This document shows, in pieces, positions 34,892 to 46,258 of a stretch of DNA of 64,000 bases (its first letter is position 1; each line of letters opens with the position of its first letter). Location: positions 1 to 64,000 of the forward strand of contig BRXX01000046.1 in assembly GCA_030267905.1 (NCBI GenBank). The letters run 5' to 3'. Source of the stretch: Triparma verrucosa (taxonomy: Eukaryota; Sar; Bolidophyceae; Parmales; Triparmaceae). Both the position numbers and the translations under genes were made by a program. The notes under the pieces are model-generated. The model did not search any database. It was given only the letters and a program-made list of their open reading frames with translations, and was not told where the DNA came from.

Positions 34892-36542
34892 ATGAGTTTC
34901 GGCTTCGAGAACGGCGATTCCGTGCAATACAACGATCCTGCCACCAGGCCCAGCTTCGTGGAGGATGACGATGAGGAGGTGAGAAGCAGCAAAGAGCAAA
35001 TCGACGAGCCGGAATGCGTTAAGTCTGCTACCGTCTCCGGCTGTGCTATTATCTTCAGACTAGAAATCGACGCCAGAACTACCGCCATGCAATTCTAACT
35101 CGTTACGGTCAACCTTCATGCGACTCGCTTCGCTCGTCGCAGGAATTGGCCATGATCCAGGACCTGTCTCCTATGAAGTTGCTGTGGTCTGGGCAGCTCA
35201 CCAAACGCGGCCACCAGATCAAGTCCTGGAAGAATCGCTACGTTGAGATCAGGGGCGGCCTTTTCATGTATTGGAGGAATGAGTTGGAGAGTTCCCTCAC
35301 CAGCCCAAAGGGCGTGGCAGTCATACTGGCAGTGAACAGAGAACCAACGCTGGGCCCAGAGGGTCTGGTTCTGGAAACTAGGTGGACGAACGGCTACAAG
35401 AAATTTTATGTCAAGACTGACAGCCGAGAGCAGTTCATAGACGCCTGGAAGGGCATGGAGACTGCCGGAAAGTACAGCTGCAACCTAATTGCGTCTTTTG
35501 ACTGCGGCTCGTCTTCCCAGCGCGAGTACACCGCCATCGGGTACATGTGTGCGGAGTCGTGCTTATTTGACGACGCGATCAGGGCGGTCAATCCGAGGAG
35601 GAGAAATTTAACGACGAGGGAGAGCGCCATTTTGGGTGGCTGCTACTACGCAAAGTGGAAAATGGGGTCGCCGAAGGACAGAGAGAATATGGACTTGCTG
35701 AAGGAGAGCCTGAAGCACTACGAAAACGCAATCGGGGAGGAGAAACAAGTCACCGAGGCCATCTTGAAGCGGCACGAGGAAAGCATCAAGGCCGCAGCTA
35801 CCAAGCTGGCAGGCAAGAGGGCAACTTCGTATGAACACCCCACTGACCAAAACTCGTCTCCCGCCAAGATCTTCCAGGAATGCATCCACAACGTGGCCAC
35901 CCTGCATTATCTTCTTGGCACGACCGCGCAAGGTTCCGACACCCTCATCGCGATCTCCGAGTTCGGCCTCCTTCTTGACCGGGCAAAGCACGACTTCGAC
36001 AAGGCTGACATCCTCGTCAACCTGGCTCTCTGCCACCAGTCGAGCGGCGAAGCCGAAAAGGCGAAAGAGAAGGCCGTCACGGCACTAAACTTGGTCCCGA
36101 ACCACCAGCAGGCGGTCCTGGCGGTGGGGAATCTGGCTGCTGCGGAGGAAAACTATGCCGAGGCGATTGAGATGTATAAGAGAGGTGAGACGTTAGAAGT
36201 TTTAGAAGTTTAGTCTAATGTGTCATCTTCATTCTACCACTTTAATTCTAACTCCTCGCCGCAGCTCTTGAGACCGCCCCCAATGAACCATCGATTCTAG
36301 TGTCGCTGGCTTCAAGCCTACTCATGCAGGGCGATTCTTCCTCCGACCAGTCGGCCGTCGAGCTCTTGAAAACTGCGGTCGACATCGACAGCGACGTCAA
36401 CGGAGAAGCTTGGGAGGCCCTCATCAAGTGCTACAACCTTTTGGGGAAGTTCAAAGAGGCCAACGCGCTCAAGCTGCAGCAGGGAGGAAGCGAAGTGAAT
36501 AGTCTGAAGAAACGCGGACTGGCCTTCTTCACGAGCTTATAA
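34892..36542 (+). CDS. PH-domain and TPR protein
   Basis: Exons 34892-34978, 35143-36184 and 36265-36542, giving 468 aa. I use the ATG at 34892, but the true N terminus may lie further upstream. Residues about 35-135 form a PH domain (LLWSGQLTKRGHQIKSWKNRYVEI … ending RWTNGYKKFYVKTDSREQFIDAWKGM), predicted to bind phosphoinositides or proteins at membranes. The rest is helical with TPR-like repeats (KADILVNLALCHQSSGEAEKAKEKA, HQQAVLAVGNLAAAEENYAEAIEMYK, EAWEALIKCYNLLGKFKEANAL). This is an adaptor-like architecture; no enzyme motif is present. The first intron is a family B introner with near-identical 3' cassette. Confidence 0.78.
34979..35142 (+). mobile_element. Introner-like intron, family B copy 2
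   Basis: Intron of 164 bp in the PH-TPR gene. It contains CTTCAGACTAGAAATCGACG, CGCCAGAAC, ACCGCCATGCAATTCTAAC, CGTTACGGTC and CTTCATGC, matching the intron at 18044-18217. It ends with the common cassette CTCGCTTCGCTCGTCGCAG. Confidence 0.62.
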
Positions 36543-36586
36543 AATTATATAATAAAACGCGATTTCCTAACAAAACAATTTACATT

Positions 36587-38967
36587 CTATCTCTTCCCGG
36601 GTGAGCCAGCGCCGATGGCAGTCCGTCGCTTCTCAACCAGCATGCTTATCCTCCTCTGTTGCATCAATCTATCCTTGTGGGCTTTCTCTACGTTCACGTT
36701 GTGCTTGTGGGCGCGTCGGTACCTATTGATGTCGGCTTTTACGGGAGAGGCTTCTATGCTTGGCAGCGAGAGATTTTCGCCGGCCTCCAACCTCATCTCA
36801 ACCTTCTTCTTCTTGCGCGTCTCAAGGAGCTTCTGGTAAGGATTCTCGTTGCTAGTACTCGACGAACTCTTGGACTTCCCCTCTCTCTCCGCCATTCCTG
36901 CTACGGCCGCTTCCTGGGTGTGCCCTTTGTTTTCCTCCAAAACGGCGCTGCTGCCCTTGAGCTTTGCCGATTTCTTGTTCTTTTTACTTCGCTTGGCGAG
37001 CAAGCCCCCCATTCCTGTGAACCCGCCGCCACCCCCCCTTGTGTCCTTGATCGCCTTGCTCTGGGCTTTCTGGACTTTAAGCTGGGAGAAAAGGTCCAAT
37101 ATGTCCTCGTCGTTCGGGTAGCCCTGGGTCTGGCTGTAGACGTTTGCCATGGCGTGGCCCTTATTCAGCAGATGCAAGAATTCGAACTTATCGAGCGCCA
37201 ACAGCGTTGTCGGCACAGTGGTCTGGCAGGTCGCCGCCCTGACGGTGTTGTTGACGATGGCAATCTCTCCGAAGTATTTCCCCGTACCGATGTCCAAGAT
37301 TTTAAACTTGTTGACGAACTTTCGAACCTGCGACAGAGGGTTAGCCGTCTCCTCTCCTCGCAGTTGTTTGCTCCATTTCATTGTTTCGCTGTTTCAGATC
37401 AGATTCTCACCTTTTCCTCGTGGCCTCCGCCTGCGACCGGCCACCTGTTGGTGCTGCTCACTGTGATCTCCTTGATAATCTCGATGTTGCCGTCGACGAT
37501 AAAGTAGATGAAGTCCGGCAGATCGCCCTGCTTGAAGATGAGAGTGTTCGCTGGAACCTCCCTCCTCTCTAACATGCTGCAGACTCGCTCCAACCTGCTC
37601 CTCGACCAGTTCTTGAACAAAGTCACGCCCTTCAGAACCTTGTACGCCTCCGCCCTGATGCTCTCTTGGTAGTTTCTGATGATTGCATCGTAGTCACTCT
37701 TGTGTAGAACCAAAAGTTTGCAGAACGGCTTGCACTCGCAGATGACGGTGGCCTGCCGGTACTCGTACTTGTCCGATGTCAGCGCCCTTTCGCCGAAGAA
37801 TTTTCCCTTCCCCAGCGTGGTAATCTTGCCGTACCCCTTCTTGTAGATGGCGACAGTTCCATCGATGATGATGTAAAACGTGTACCCCCTTTCCCCTTCA
37901 TTGATGATAACCGCCTTATCCTTGATCTCGGTGTACTGGACGGCCTTGGCCAAAGCGGTGCAACGGCGGAGGCCCAGATGCCTCGCCATGTCCCAAGCTT
38001 CGATAAGCCACTTCCTGATGAGGTCGATCTGGATGTTGTCGCGAAGGTGATTAGGGGTCGTCATTGCGAGCATGAGTTCCCTGCGCTTGATGATTCCCCT
38101 CATTTTCCTCCAGTCGGCGCTTTCTAGAATCCATTCGGGGTAAATACTCCTCTTCATGTACTTGACAGGTTTATTGAAAACGTGATGGACGGAGTTGATG
38201 CTCATTTCCTCCTGAATTTGGTGGCCCTTGATGTCTGGGTCGGTAAATTTGTGCACTCCGTGGTAGCTAGCGTACTCGGCTATTGTTTCGTCGTCGACAG
38301 TGTCGTCATATATGAGGGGATCGAGGAGCTTCTCGCTCTCCGTCACGCTAAAGTTCTTCCTCGAATCTACAGAATAGTCGCTAGCCGGGCCGCCTCCCAC
38401 GCAGTTGTAGCTTATCGGCTCTCCTTCTTTGCTTTGGAAGCCCTCGTCGAGCAAGAACCCGGAGCCGCCGAACTGCTCCGTGAGATTGGAGACAACAGTT
38501 CCGTCCTCCCCAAAGGCATGGTCGCTTGACACGCTTCGATCGTCCACTATCGAGTCGATGTCGCTATCGTCGTCGTCAAATTTGGTTATTTTAGACACGG
38601 GCAAGAGGCCCTTCTTGAAGAAGGAGTGCTGTGTTGGGAGGACAGAGGGTTAGCAGTGGAGGAGGAGGAAGCAGTAGTCAGGGTGGAGGGGGAAACTCAC
38701 CTGCCTAGTGCCGTGGTACATCGTATGGTCGCCCCTCCTCCTCGATTCACTGTCTCCTCTGCTCCCGCTATTCTCCATTGCCTTCATTTCTCCGAAACCG
38801 TCCTCCCCATCCTCCCATTCGCCGTAGTCTTCTTCTTCCTCCTTATGCTCGGGGGGCTCCTCCCCATCTATGCCCCAGTTTCGCCGTATGCTTCCCTGGC
38901 TGGGAGCATTATTCTCGATGATATCCGATGAGAAGCCGCGGTGGAGCGGTTTCGGCGGGGATACCAT
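36587..38967 (-). CDS. Tandem cyclic nucleotide-binding domain protein
   Basis: Three exons, minus strand: 38967-38701, 38628-37411 and 37327-36587, giving 741 aa. The first ~280 residues are acidic and disordered. Two cNMP-binding domains follow. The first (about 300-400) has TFYIIIDGTVAIYKKGYG and FFGERALTSDKYEYRQAT. The second (about 415-535) is split by intron 2 and has FIYFIVDGNIEII and the phosphate-binding cassette FGEIAIVNNTVRAAT, which keeps the Glu and Arg needed to grip cAMP or cGMP. The first cassette carries an insertion before the Arg and may bind less well. The C terminus is Lys/Arg-rich with coiled coil. There is no kinase or channel domain, so it resembles PKA-regulatory-like or CNBD2-type proteins. 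Confidence 0.85.
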
Positions 38968-39391
38968 CCCGTGCTGTGGGCTGTTTGATAAGAGTGTTGG
39001 GGGAGGGAGAAGGAGGTTGGATCAGTTGGATCAGTAGAAGGGAATAGTAGAATCACGCAGGGTGGGCGTTCAAGGTTCGGCGGGAGTATGTGGCTTGCAG
39101 ATAAGTCGGTCTAGAGATTTGCGATGCCCGATCAAGTGTGAGCCGTGGAGATGTGAGTCTCAGGCTTTTCGCGTGAACGCATTCCAGGAGAAGACAAGAA
39201 GGGAATGAAAGAGGAGGATATAGGAGTCTATCGGGGGCGTAATTAAGGTAAGAACTCTTTGGTGGCAAAAACACTCCTTTTTTCTGCCGTATGCGGGGCA
39301 ATAGTGAGAATGTCGTACGTTACAAGCTTTCGTTACAAGTACTGTCAAGTTACCTGCTTCTAATGAAACGAAAACTCGCCCATCCAAAGAC
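38968..39391. promoter_or_regulatory. Divergent intergenic region
   Basis: 424 bp between the cyclic-nucleotide protein and the four-TM protein. Minus-strand frames here (for example 39053-39301) have no recognisable content. I see no RNA gene or repeat. Confidence 0.4.
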
Positions 39392-39925
39392 ATGGCGTCG
39401 GAGTCCTGTTTCAAGAGTGATTGGTTCGACCACGTCGGCCTCTTCCAGGCCCTGCAGCTGACAACGGCCCACAAGATAATTGGGTGCGCTTCGATCCTTG
39501 GTTTCTTGTTCGCCATCCTGCATGTCGTAACCATCATCGTGACGGTATCGTCAGACGGCGCTGACTGGGGAATGCCCGCGTGGAGTTTGGACATCACTGG
39601 TTTTCTCGCTAGTACCGGCTTTGCGTTTATTTGTCGTGATCGATCCAACAAACCCTCGTCTGAGAAGCGGCAAGACACATTCTGGATCTTTGTCTGGTCT
39701 GCAATCACGTTTTTTATTCGTATCCTGGACATCCTCATGCTCACTGGTCTAGTCGTGATCGAGTCCATATACCACACCCCCACTGGGCCGACGCTTTACG
39801 CGAACATCGTCAGTGAGATCATAGTTGCCTTTCCCTACGCTTCTCTTGCACTTGTTGGCTCCACGATGCTTCTTTACTGTCCTACCGATACCAAGATAGA
39901 CACAGATCCGTTTTTACCGCAGTAG
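39392..39925 (+). CDS. Four-transmembrane protein, unknown function
   Basis: Single exon, 177 aa, ATG at 39392. Four hydrophobic segments are clear: KIIGCASILGFLFAILHVV, SLDITGFLASTGFAFI, FVWSAITFFIRILDILML and EIIVAFPYASLALVGSTML. No family is recognised. The opposite strand has a long open frame over the same bases (39160-39783), but its product lacks hydrophobic or domain structure and reads as a shadow. Confidence 0.65.
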   Translation: MASESCFKSDWFDHVGLFQALQLTTAHKIIGCASILGFLFAILHVVTIIVTVSSDGADWGMPAWSLDITGFLASTGFAFICRDRSNKPSSEKRQDTFWIFVWSAITFFIRILDILMLTGLVVIESIYHTPTGPTLYANIVSEIIVAFPYASLALVGSTMLLYCPTDTKIDTDPFLPQ

Positions 39926-40185
39926 ATAATAGATAATAGATAATAGAGCGAGCGAGAAGAATATCGGTTTATATACAATTTTAGGTATTTCCTTTGTTTC
40001 CTTTTATATACAAGCTCATTGGTCCATCCCGAACAAGAGCCATCATCTCTTGACTTCCCTCGAACACCTACAACAGCTTTGCCCCCGCCAACGTAGTACT
40101 CCCTCACGGTGCCCTTGAAATTGAAATTGCTTTCCGTGAAGGTTAACGCTATAAAGTAAAAAGTAACGAGATTCAGGCTGACCAT
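39874..40185 (-). CDS. Possible small protein, weakly supported
   Basis: Open frame of 103 codons from an ATG at 40185, overlapping the last 52 bp of the convergent four-TM gene. It starts with a hydrophobic stretch (MVSLNLVTFYFIALTF) and has a Gly-rich middle (YYVGGGKAVVGVRGKSRDD). The C-terminal part crosses ATAATAG repeats just after the neighbour's stop, and looks like read-through into non-coding sequence. A short secreted protein is possible; chance is also possible. Confidence 0.25.
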   Translation of the reverse strand: MVSLNLVTFYFIALTFTESNFNFKGTVREYYVGGGKAVVGVRGKSRDDGSCSGWTNELVYKRKQRKYLKLYINRYSSRSLYYLLSIIYCGKNGSVSILVSVGQ

Positions 40186-40401
40186 GCAATCCTAGGAGAT
40201 ATGATCAAAATCTGATGACAATTCTACATGCACATCATTTATGATATTTCAGGCTGGAAAATAGGCCTAACCAATTTCATCCCCCTCCGTCCCCTGATTG
40301 GGTCGAACTTCTTGGCTCTCCCCCTCCTCTCTCTACCCCGCTCCTGAGACTTCACCTCCAATCGACCCCGCGTGCCTCGCGCGTGAATTCCTCACATAAT
40401 T

Positions 40402-42625
40402 ATGAGTTTTGATTCCTCCAGGCCCTCCCAGCACCTCCCCCCCACCCCTCTCGAAGTTCTCAGCATGGAGCACCCTGGTCTTGAAACGTCAACGTCTTTC
40501 TCGCACGGGGATCCTGTCGCGACTTCTGCGGCCCAAACTAAAATTAAGATAAAGGAAGCTGTTCAACTGGCCAAAAAGGTTGATCTTGAGGGATGGTTAT
40601 TCGGGCAAAACACAACACCGTCCAAAAAAACCTCAATCAACACATCAACGAACAACGATACCGCGGACGCGCCGCCCCGTCATCTTCCCAAGACGACCTC
40701 CTCCGCCTCCGCCTCCACCCTTCAGCGTCCCCCCCCTGCTCCCCTCCACGACCCCCACAACCACAGCGACAACAACACAAACGCTGCTGATCCAAACGCC
40801 TTCACGACAGTTGAGCTTGACCACCCCTCCGAGCCTCCTAGCCCCACATTCTCTCGCGCCGGGTCCAACGTCAGCAACGTCAGCGGCTTGAGCGACGAAC
40901 TGAACGGGAGCGTCGACAGCGTCGATTTGAGAAGGAGCTTCCAGGAGACCATGGACGATTTCAGGAGGGACCAGGACGCCAGCAGCGACGACGAGAGCGC
41001 GGCGGCGCCGCCCCCCTCCCCTAAAAAGAAGCAGAATTATAATCCTGAGTGCACAGAGTCGGAGCAGCCGTCGGTAGAAGAGGGCCCCGCCGCTAGCCCC
41101 ATCCTCAAGAAGCAGAGGTCTGAACCCAACATCAACATGACACGGCCTCACTCCAAGAGCGTGGAATTCAACATACCGCCCGAGGTCGGGCCTGAATCGA
41201 CAACAGTCGTCGCCGCCAGCCCCCCCCGCGCGACCCCGTCGACTGTGTTCAATTCCGAGGTCGAGGCGACGATAAAGTCCCAGCAACTCCTTTTGGAGCG
41301 CCGGCGAGCGAATTCGTTGGCCAGCGAAAATGAGTCCCTCCGACTTCTAATCCAGAGCTTGAAGCTGAGGCGGGGCGAGGAGGGCGAGGCCGGAGAGAAC
41401 GCCACGCCGAGTACGATATTAGTGATAGAAAATCTGAGGCAAAGTAATCAGCTGCTTCAGAGCAAAGTTGAGGAGCTCGCTAACTCTAACGAGAGCCTCA
41501 AGGCTGAAAAGGAAAGTAAGACGCAACAGCTCAATGAGCTGGCGGGACATCATGCCGCGGCGACGGATAGGATGAGCGGTCTGGCGGACAGAATCCACGA
41601 GCTCGGGTTGGACGTGTCCGAGGCTGAGGGCAAGCTTAAGGAGAAGGAGGCCCTCGTGGAAACCTTGAAGTCAAGCATCGAGGAGTTGGGCACGGAGCTC
41701 GGTAATTGGAAGTTAAAACATGCGGCCGTCCTGGCCGATAAAACAAAGGCGGAAGAGGCGATGAACGCTATAAAGGAGGAGGAGAAGAAGGTAAGGAGCG
41801 CGATCAATTCGTCGATACTGTTAATTTGTTCACCACTACACTCCTTTATTCTAACTCGTAGAACCCCAACCCCCCTCGTCGCTACGCCCGTCGCAGAATA
41901 ACAAGCAGAGGAAAATAGAGGCCGCGAAGCAACGGAAGGAATTGGCTCAGCAGAAGAATGTCTGTGCCAGCTTGGAGATTGAGCTGAAGGAGCTCAAGAA
42001 GGAGATGGAGGGGAAGGGGGAGGAGGATAAGACTTTGCGGGAGGAAAACGAACGGTTGAAATCCTTGTTGGAGAAATCGAAGGAGAAGGAAAGGAGCGAC
42101 GCGGAGAAGGAGCTCATCTCTGCGAAGGAGCTCTCCTCTGCTAATTCGAAGGCCGAAAATCTGACCAGCACGCTACAAATAGAGAAAACCAAGGCCAACA
42201 AGCTCAATGGAATAATTAAGGAGCTGAAGAAGGAGCTCGGCAGGAGCAAGACTCAACTTGAGGGCGTGCAGCAGCAGGCAGCGGGGGTGCAGATTAGAAC
42301 GAAGGAGTACTACGAGGGGGAGATTCGGGGTCTGAGGGAGGAACTTGAGAGCCTGGGCGTGCATGTTCGGAACGCTCCGTCCAGTCCAAAGGCAATTGCG
42401 TCAGATGCTGACGACGAAGATATGGGAGCTTTCTCGGACACCGAGAGCTTGGGCGGCGAAGAGAACAATTCCGATGAGGACAACGGTGGCGAGGGGGGCG
42501 ATGCTGAGAACAACAGTAGAACTCGAACCTCGTCAGGAGGATGGGGTAATTTTTTCGGGGGCAAACATAAGGATAAGAAGGAAAGAGAGCGCCGGGTCAG
42601 CGATGCTCTTGAAGCGCTTCCATGA
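40402..42625 (+). CDS. Long coiled-coil protein
   Basis: Exons 40402-41790 and 41897-42625, giving 705 aa. The first ~300 residues are Ser/Pro-rich and disordered, with a short helical segment near 45-65 (TKIKIKEAVQLAKKVDLEGWLFG). Residues about 290-620 form an almost continuous coiled coil rich in Glu, Lys, Leu and Ser, interrupted by the intron. The C terminus is acidic (ADDEDMGAFSDTESLGGEEN) then basic. No enzymatic or named domain is seen. The organisation suggests a scaffold, tether or cytoskeletal linker, but nothing specific can be claimed. Confidence 0.75.
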
Positions 42626-42656
42626 TATAATGTATATTGATTTTTTTTAATTTATG

Positions 42657-45600
42657 TTAGGCCGCCGCAGTTATTTTGGTTTTCGCTTTGCTCTTCTTCG
42701 ACTTTGACTTCCTCTTCTCGGTCTTATCGATCTCCTTCTCCCCCACTTTTGCGGAGCCTCCTTTCCCTTTAGGAGATTTCCTCTTATTCTTTTGCTTTTG
42801 TGTCTGTGGTTTCTTATTTTTCTTCGCCTCCTTAAGTAGAAGCTCCTGCTGCCTTAATTCCTCCCTCTCCTTCTCTTCCTGCAGCCGCCTCTGCCTATTC
42901 TCCTCCTCGGCAAGCTGAATGGCCTCGAGCGAATCACCCCTCTGACGCCTCTCGACGAACCAGTGCGTGGTCCCTGAGGGCGATGCGGCCTCCATCTCCC
43001 CCTCCCTCACCCGCGCCTCCTCCTCGAGTATGTCCGAGAAGCCTCGCTGCCTCCGGTCTTTCGCTTCTGGCGTCTTCTTCCACGGACTGACAACCTTCTT
43101 CTCGAGAAGCGTGCCTAGCGCCCCCACATGTTTTTTCTTCTGGGGAGTGACTTTGCCGTTCACATTTGATTGGGTGGCGGTCGCTTTCTTCATAAAGTCG
43201 CTCAAATTGATGCCTGTGGGCGGGCTCCCCGAAATCGATCCAGACAAGTCGCTGTTGGGCGATCTCGACAAGTAGGACCCAGCAGACGGGGGCGAGAGTT
43301 TATAATTTCTGTGGCCGCTGGTGAGATCCTTCTTCTGGGTCTCTTGTTGTTCCATGAGCTCCCGAAAGTTGAGCGGAGAGGGGGGGAGAGCCGGTATGTT
43401 GAAGAATGAGACGGGAGCAGGAGGGGGAGATGGAGTTGAAGTTGGGTTTACGGTGTCGGTGGGCGAGGCGGTGGGGGAGGGCGACCAACCTTTCTTCGGG
43501 GTGGTGATCTGAGAAGAGGGCTCGTTTTGGAGACGAATGAGAGTGTTCCGGTGCCGTTTGCCCCCCATATGGATTTGCAAGTTGGCCTCGTCCGGGGCCT
43601 CAACGCCACAGGCTTCACAGCGATAGCGGGGTTTGAGTTTGGGAGGTGCGACGACGTCCTTCTTCTGCACTTTTTCCTCCTCGAACTTTCCCTGCTCGGC
43701 CTTTTCAGCCGCCTTCTTGATGGCCATATTTTGCTTCAGGATCTCCTTCGGCACTCCGAGGTGGACCATGCGATCGGAAATTCTTTGCAAGAGCTTCTCG
43801 AGAGTTTGTGTCTGGGTGGCCATCGAGTCGTCAGGAACTACTCGATCAGCTTGTTCGGAGGAAAGCTTTCTGAACTTCTTCTTCGTCTTCCGAAGCGCCT
43901 TGAAGACTTTCTTGTGGCTTTCGATTAAATTTTCCTTTTCGTCCCAATTGATGGTGAAATCGTAGGGGGGGCTTTCGTGCGTCTGTGTCTGTGTCTCCTC
44001 CGGCAAAGGCTTTTGGATAGCTTCGTAGAACCCTTCGTCCATGAAGGCCTCACAACTCTGATCTTCGCCGGCGATGAATTCCAGGAGGAAGTCGAGCTCG
44101 CTTTTTCTCTTGCCAGCAATCAAGCGCTCCAGAACGCCGTCGAGGTTTGATCCGAGGAATTCGCAGCAGTAGTCTATCAAAAAGGACGAGTAGAACGAGG
44201 CCGCCTTCTCCAGAATCGTCACCACATTGTGCGTATCAACGTGCTTCGCTATGGCTAGTTCACAGCCACGCTGAAGCGACAAGGGGTTGAAGACTTCTGC
44301 GCCGGGTTCCTCCGGAAGACCTTCTGCGGCGTCTGAGATAGGGGCGGCTGCGTCGTTGTCCATCTCCAAGTTCGCCGAGTCGATGGTTTCAGCGGTGGTA
44401 TTCAGCAGGTCTTTGGGTTCTTCGCTGCCTTCCTCCTCCTCCTCGACGTTCGGTCTCCCGAAGGCACTAAGGCATACAGTGTGCTCTTGGCCGACGGCAA
44501 CTCCAACGCAACGACGCACGCCCTCGACCTTGACAGGCACAGCAACGTGCTTCCTTCCCTCCACTCCTAGACCTCCATTGGTGTTGCTTGAACCCCAAGT
44601 GTAAACCAACCCGGTCCTAGTTATGATGGCGGTGTGGGTGCTGCTCGCAGAGACGGAAACCGCCGGAGGCAGGTTCGGAACGAGAATCGGCTTCGAGGGT
44701 GATCCCGATTCCTTTGCCGCGACACCCAGCGTTTCAAGGTGGCTGCCCCATACGTACACCGACCCGCTGGCCGTGACGCAACAGGTGTGGTGTTGAGCGC
44801 ACGCAATGGCGATGGGCGAGACTGGCTTTTTCGTGGATTCCTCAGAGTCGGGATCCGAGTCCTCCTCGGGGTCAAACTTGATCCGCCGAGGGTTCGGGTC
44901 GCCGTACCCGAAGCAGAACACTGCGGGCGGCGTCGAAATCCCGCAACCAGAGTAACCCTTCCTCGCGATTACGCAGGTACTTTTGAGCCAACACGAGTTA
45001 GAAGAAGTGGCGGTGATAGTGACCGAATGACCGAAGGAGCGATTTCCAGCTCTCACCTCTCTTCACTAGCGTCGATCGCGTAGACCCTCATGCTGTTCCC
45101 GCTATTTGCCGTCAGTTTAGATACTATCTCCGGGTTGTGATTCACAACGTTGCCGCCGGTGAGAATAATCTGTCCGAGCTGTCCGTTCTCGTTGCTCCCC
45201 CAGCAATAAACGCTTCCGCCCGCGCAGAGAGCGACGCTGTGTTTGACGGAGCAGGTGACGTCGACGATCGTGCTCTTGCGGAGAGAGTCCACCCTCCTCG
45301 GACTCGCCTTGGTCGATATCGTAAGGGAAGTTCCCAGTTGTCCCCAGCGGTTGGACCCCCAGGCGTAAACCTCTCCCTCAACCGAGCAAGCTAGGGTGTG
45401 AACGTCTGAGCACGCTATCGAGCGAACCTTGCGGTGCGTGAGAGAGCCGGTCACGGGCGTGGGGATCATCCGAACGCGCGAGTCACCGACTCCCAGACGG
45501 CCGGATTTGCCGTGGCCCCAGCAAAGGACGACTCCTTCGGAGGTCAGCGCCACGACGTGATGCGCGCCGGCGGCGACGGAAACTATTGAGGTGTTGGAGA

Positions 45601-46012
45601 TGGAGTGGATGCGTTTGGGCTTATAATTGTTCGTGGAGGAGGGGTAACCCAGAGTGAAGTCCGATTTTCCAAATGTGTAAACGTTACCGTGGGCATGGTT
45701 GTGCGAAGAGAGATAACCACCACTGTGGATTGGGACAACCGAACATACGTCGACTTCCCACTGGCGGTGAGGCGGATAAGAAGTCAAGGGGCACTGATAA
45801 CGGAGCGAGGCTATGTTGTCCTCGTCTGTCAGCTTGTCCAAGTGCTGATCCGTCAGCTTCGCCCCAGCACGCAGGAGGAGGCACATTATTGTGAGGTTCT
45901 GCGTCTCCACTGCAGCGCTGAGAAGTTGGTCTAGAGACTGCTGGTCAGGCGTGGAAGATTGGAGGGCGGAGCGGAGCGATGCTTCATCCTCGCTTTGGAC
46001 TAATTCGAGCAT
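42657..46012 (-). CDS. RCC1-repeat protein with BACK-like and zinc-finger regions (IBtk-like)
   Basis: Two exons, minus strand: 46012-45057 and 44979-42657, giving 1092 aa. The N terminus has an ankyrin-like helix pair (LLSAAVETQNLTIMCLLLRAGA). About six RCC1 blades follow (VYTFGKSDFTLGYPSS, LCWGHGKSGRLGVGD, VYAWGSNRWGQLGT, VYCWGSNENGQLGQ, VYVWGSHLETLGV, VYTWGSSNTNGGLG). A helical segment, GCELAIAKHVDTHNVVTILE…LIDYCCEFLGSNL, resembles the region after BTB in IBtk and RCBTB proteins, but I see no BTB fold before it. A C2H2 JAZ/U1-type finger (YRCEACGVEAPDEANLQIHM…) is followed by a long disordered, basic Glu/Lys tail. IBtk-type proteins act as ubiquitin-ligase adaptors; that role here is inference. 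Confidence 0.78.
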
Positions 46013-46258
46013 CGTCTTTTATTCTGACCAAAGTTTGTTAAAGCTTCTTGTGCCTCCTACGTCCGCGTGCAGAGCTGTGGTACGTTTGAGCGGCGGCTGT
46101 GTGCTCGGAATCTGAGAATATGAACAATGTCGTTGGTGAAATCGTCAACCTGAGCGCTGCATTCAAAATTCCCTCCCTTTTTGTCATTGCTTTGTATCGT
46201 CTGAATCGAGAGGTGAGAGTCGAGATCTGAACCAGGCAGTGGCACACCAAAGTTGATA

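Noticed and set aside
39160..39783. 207-codon minus-strand frame
   Set aside because: Opposite a convincing four-TM protein; no domain and no splice continuation.
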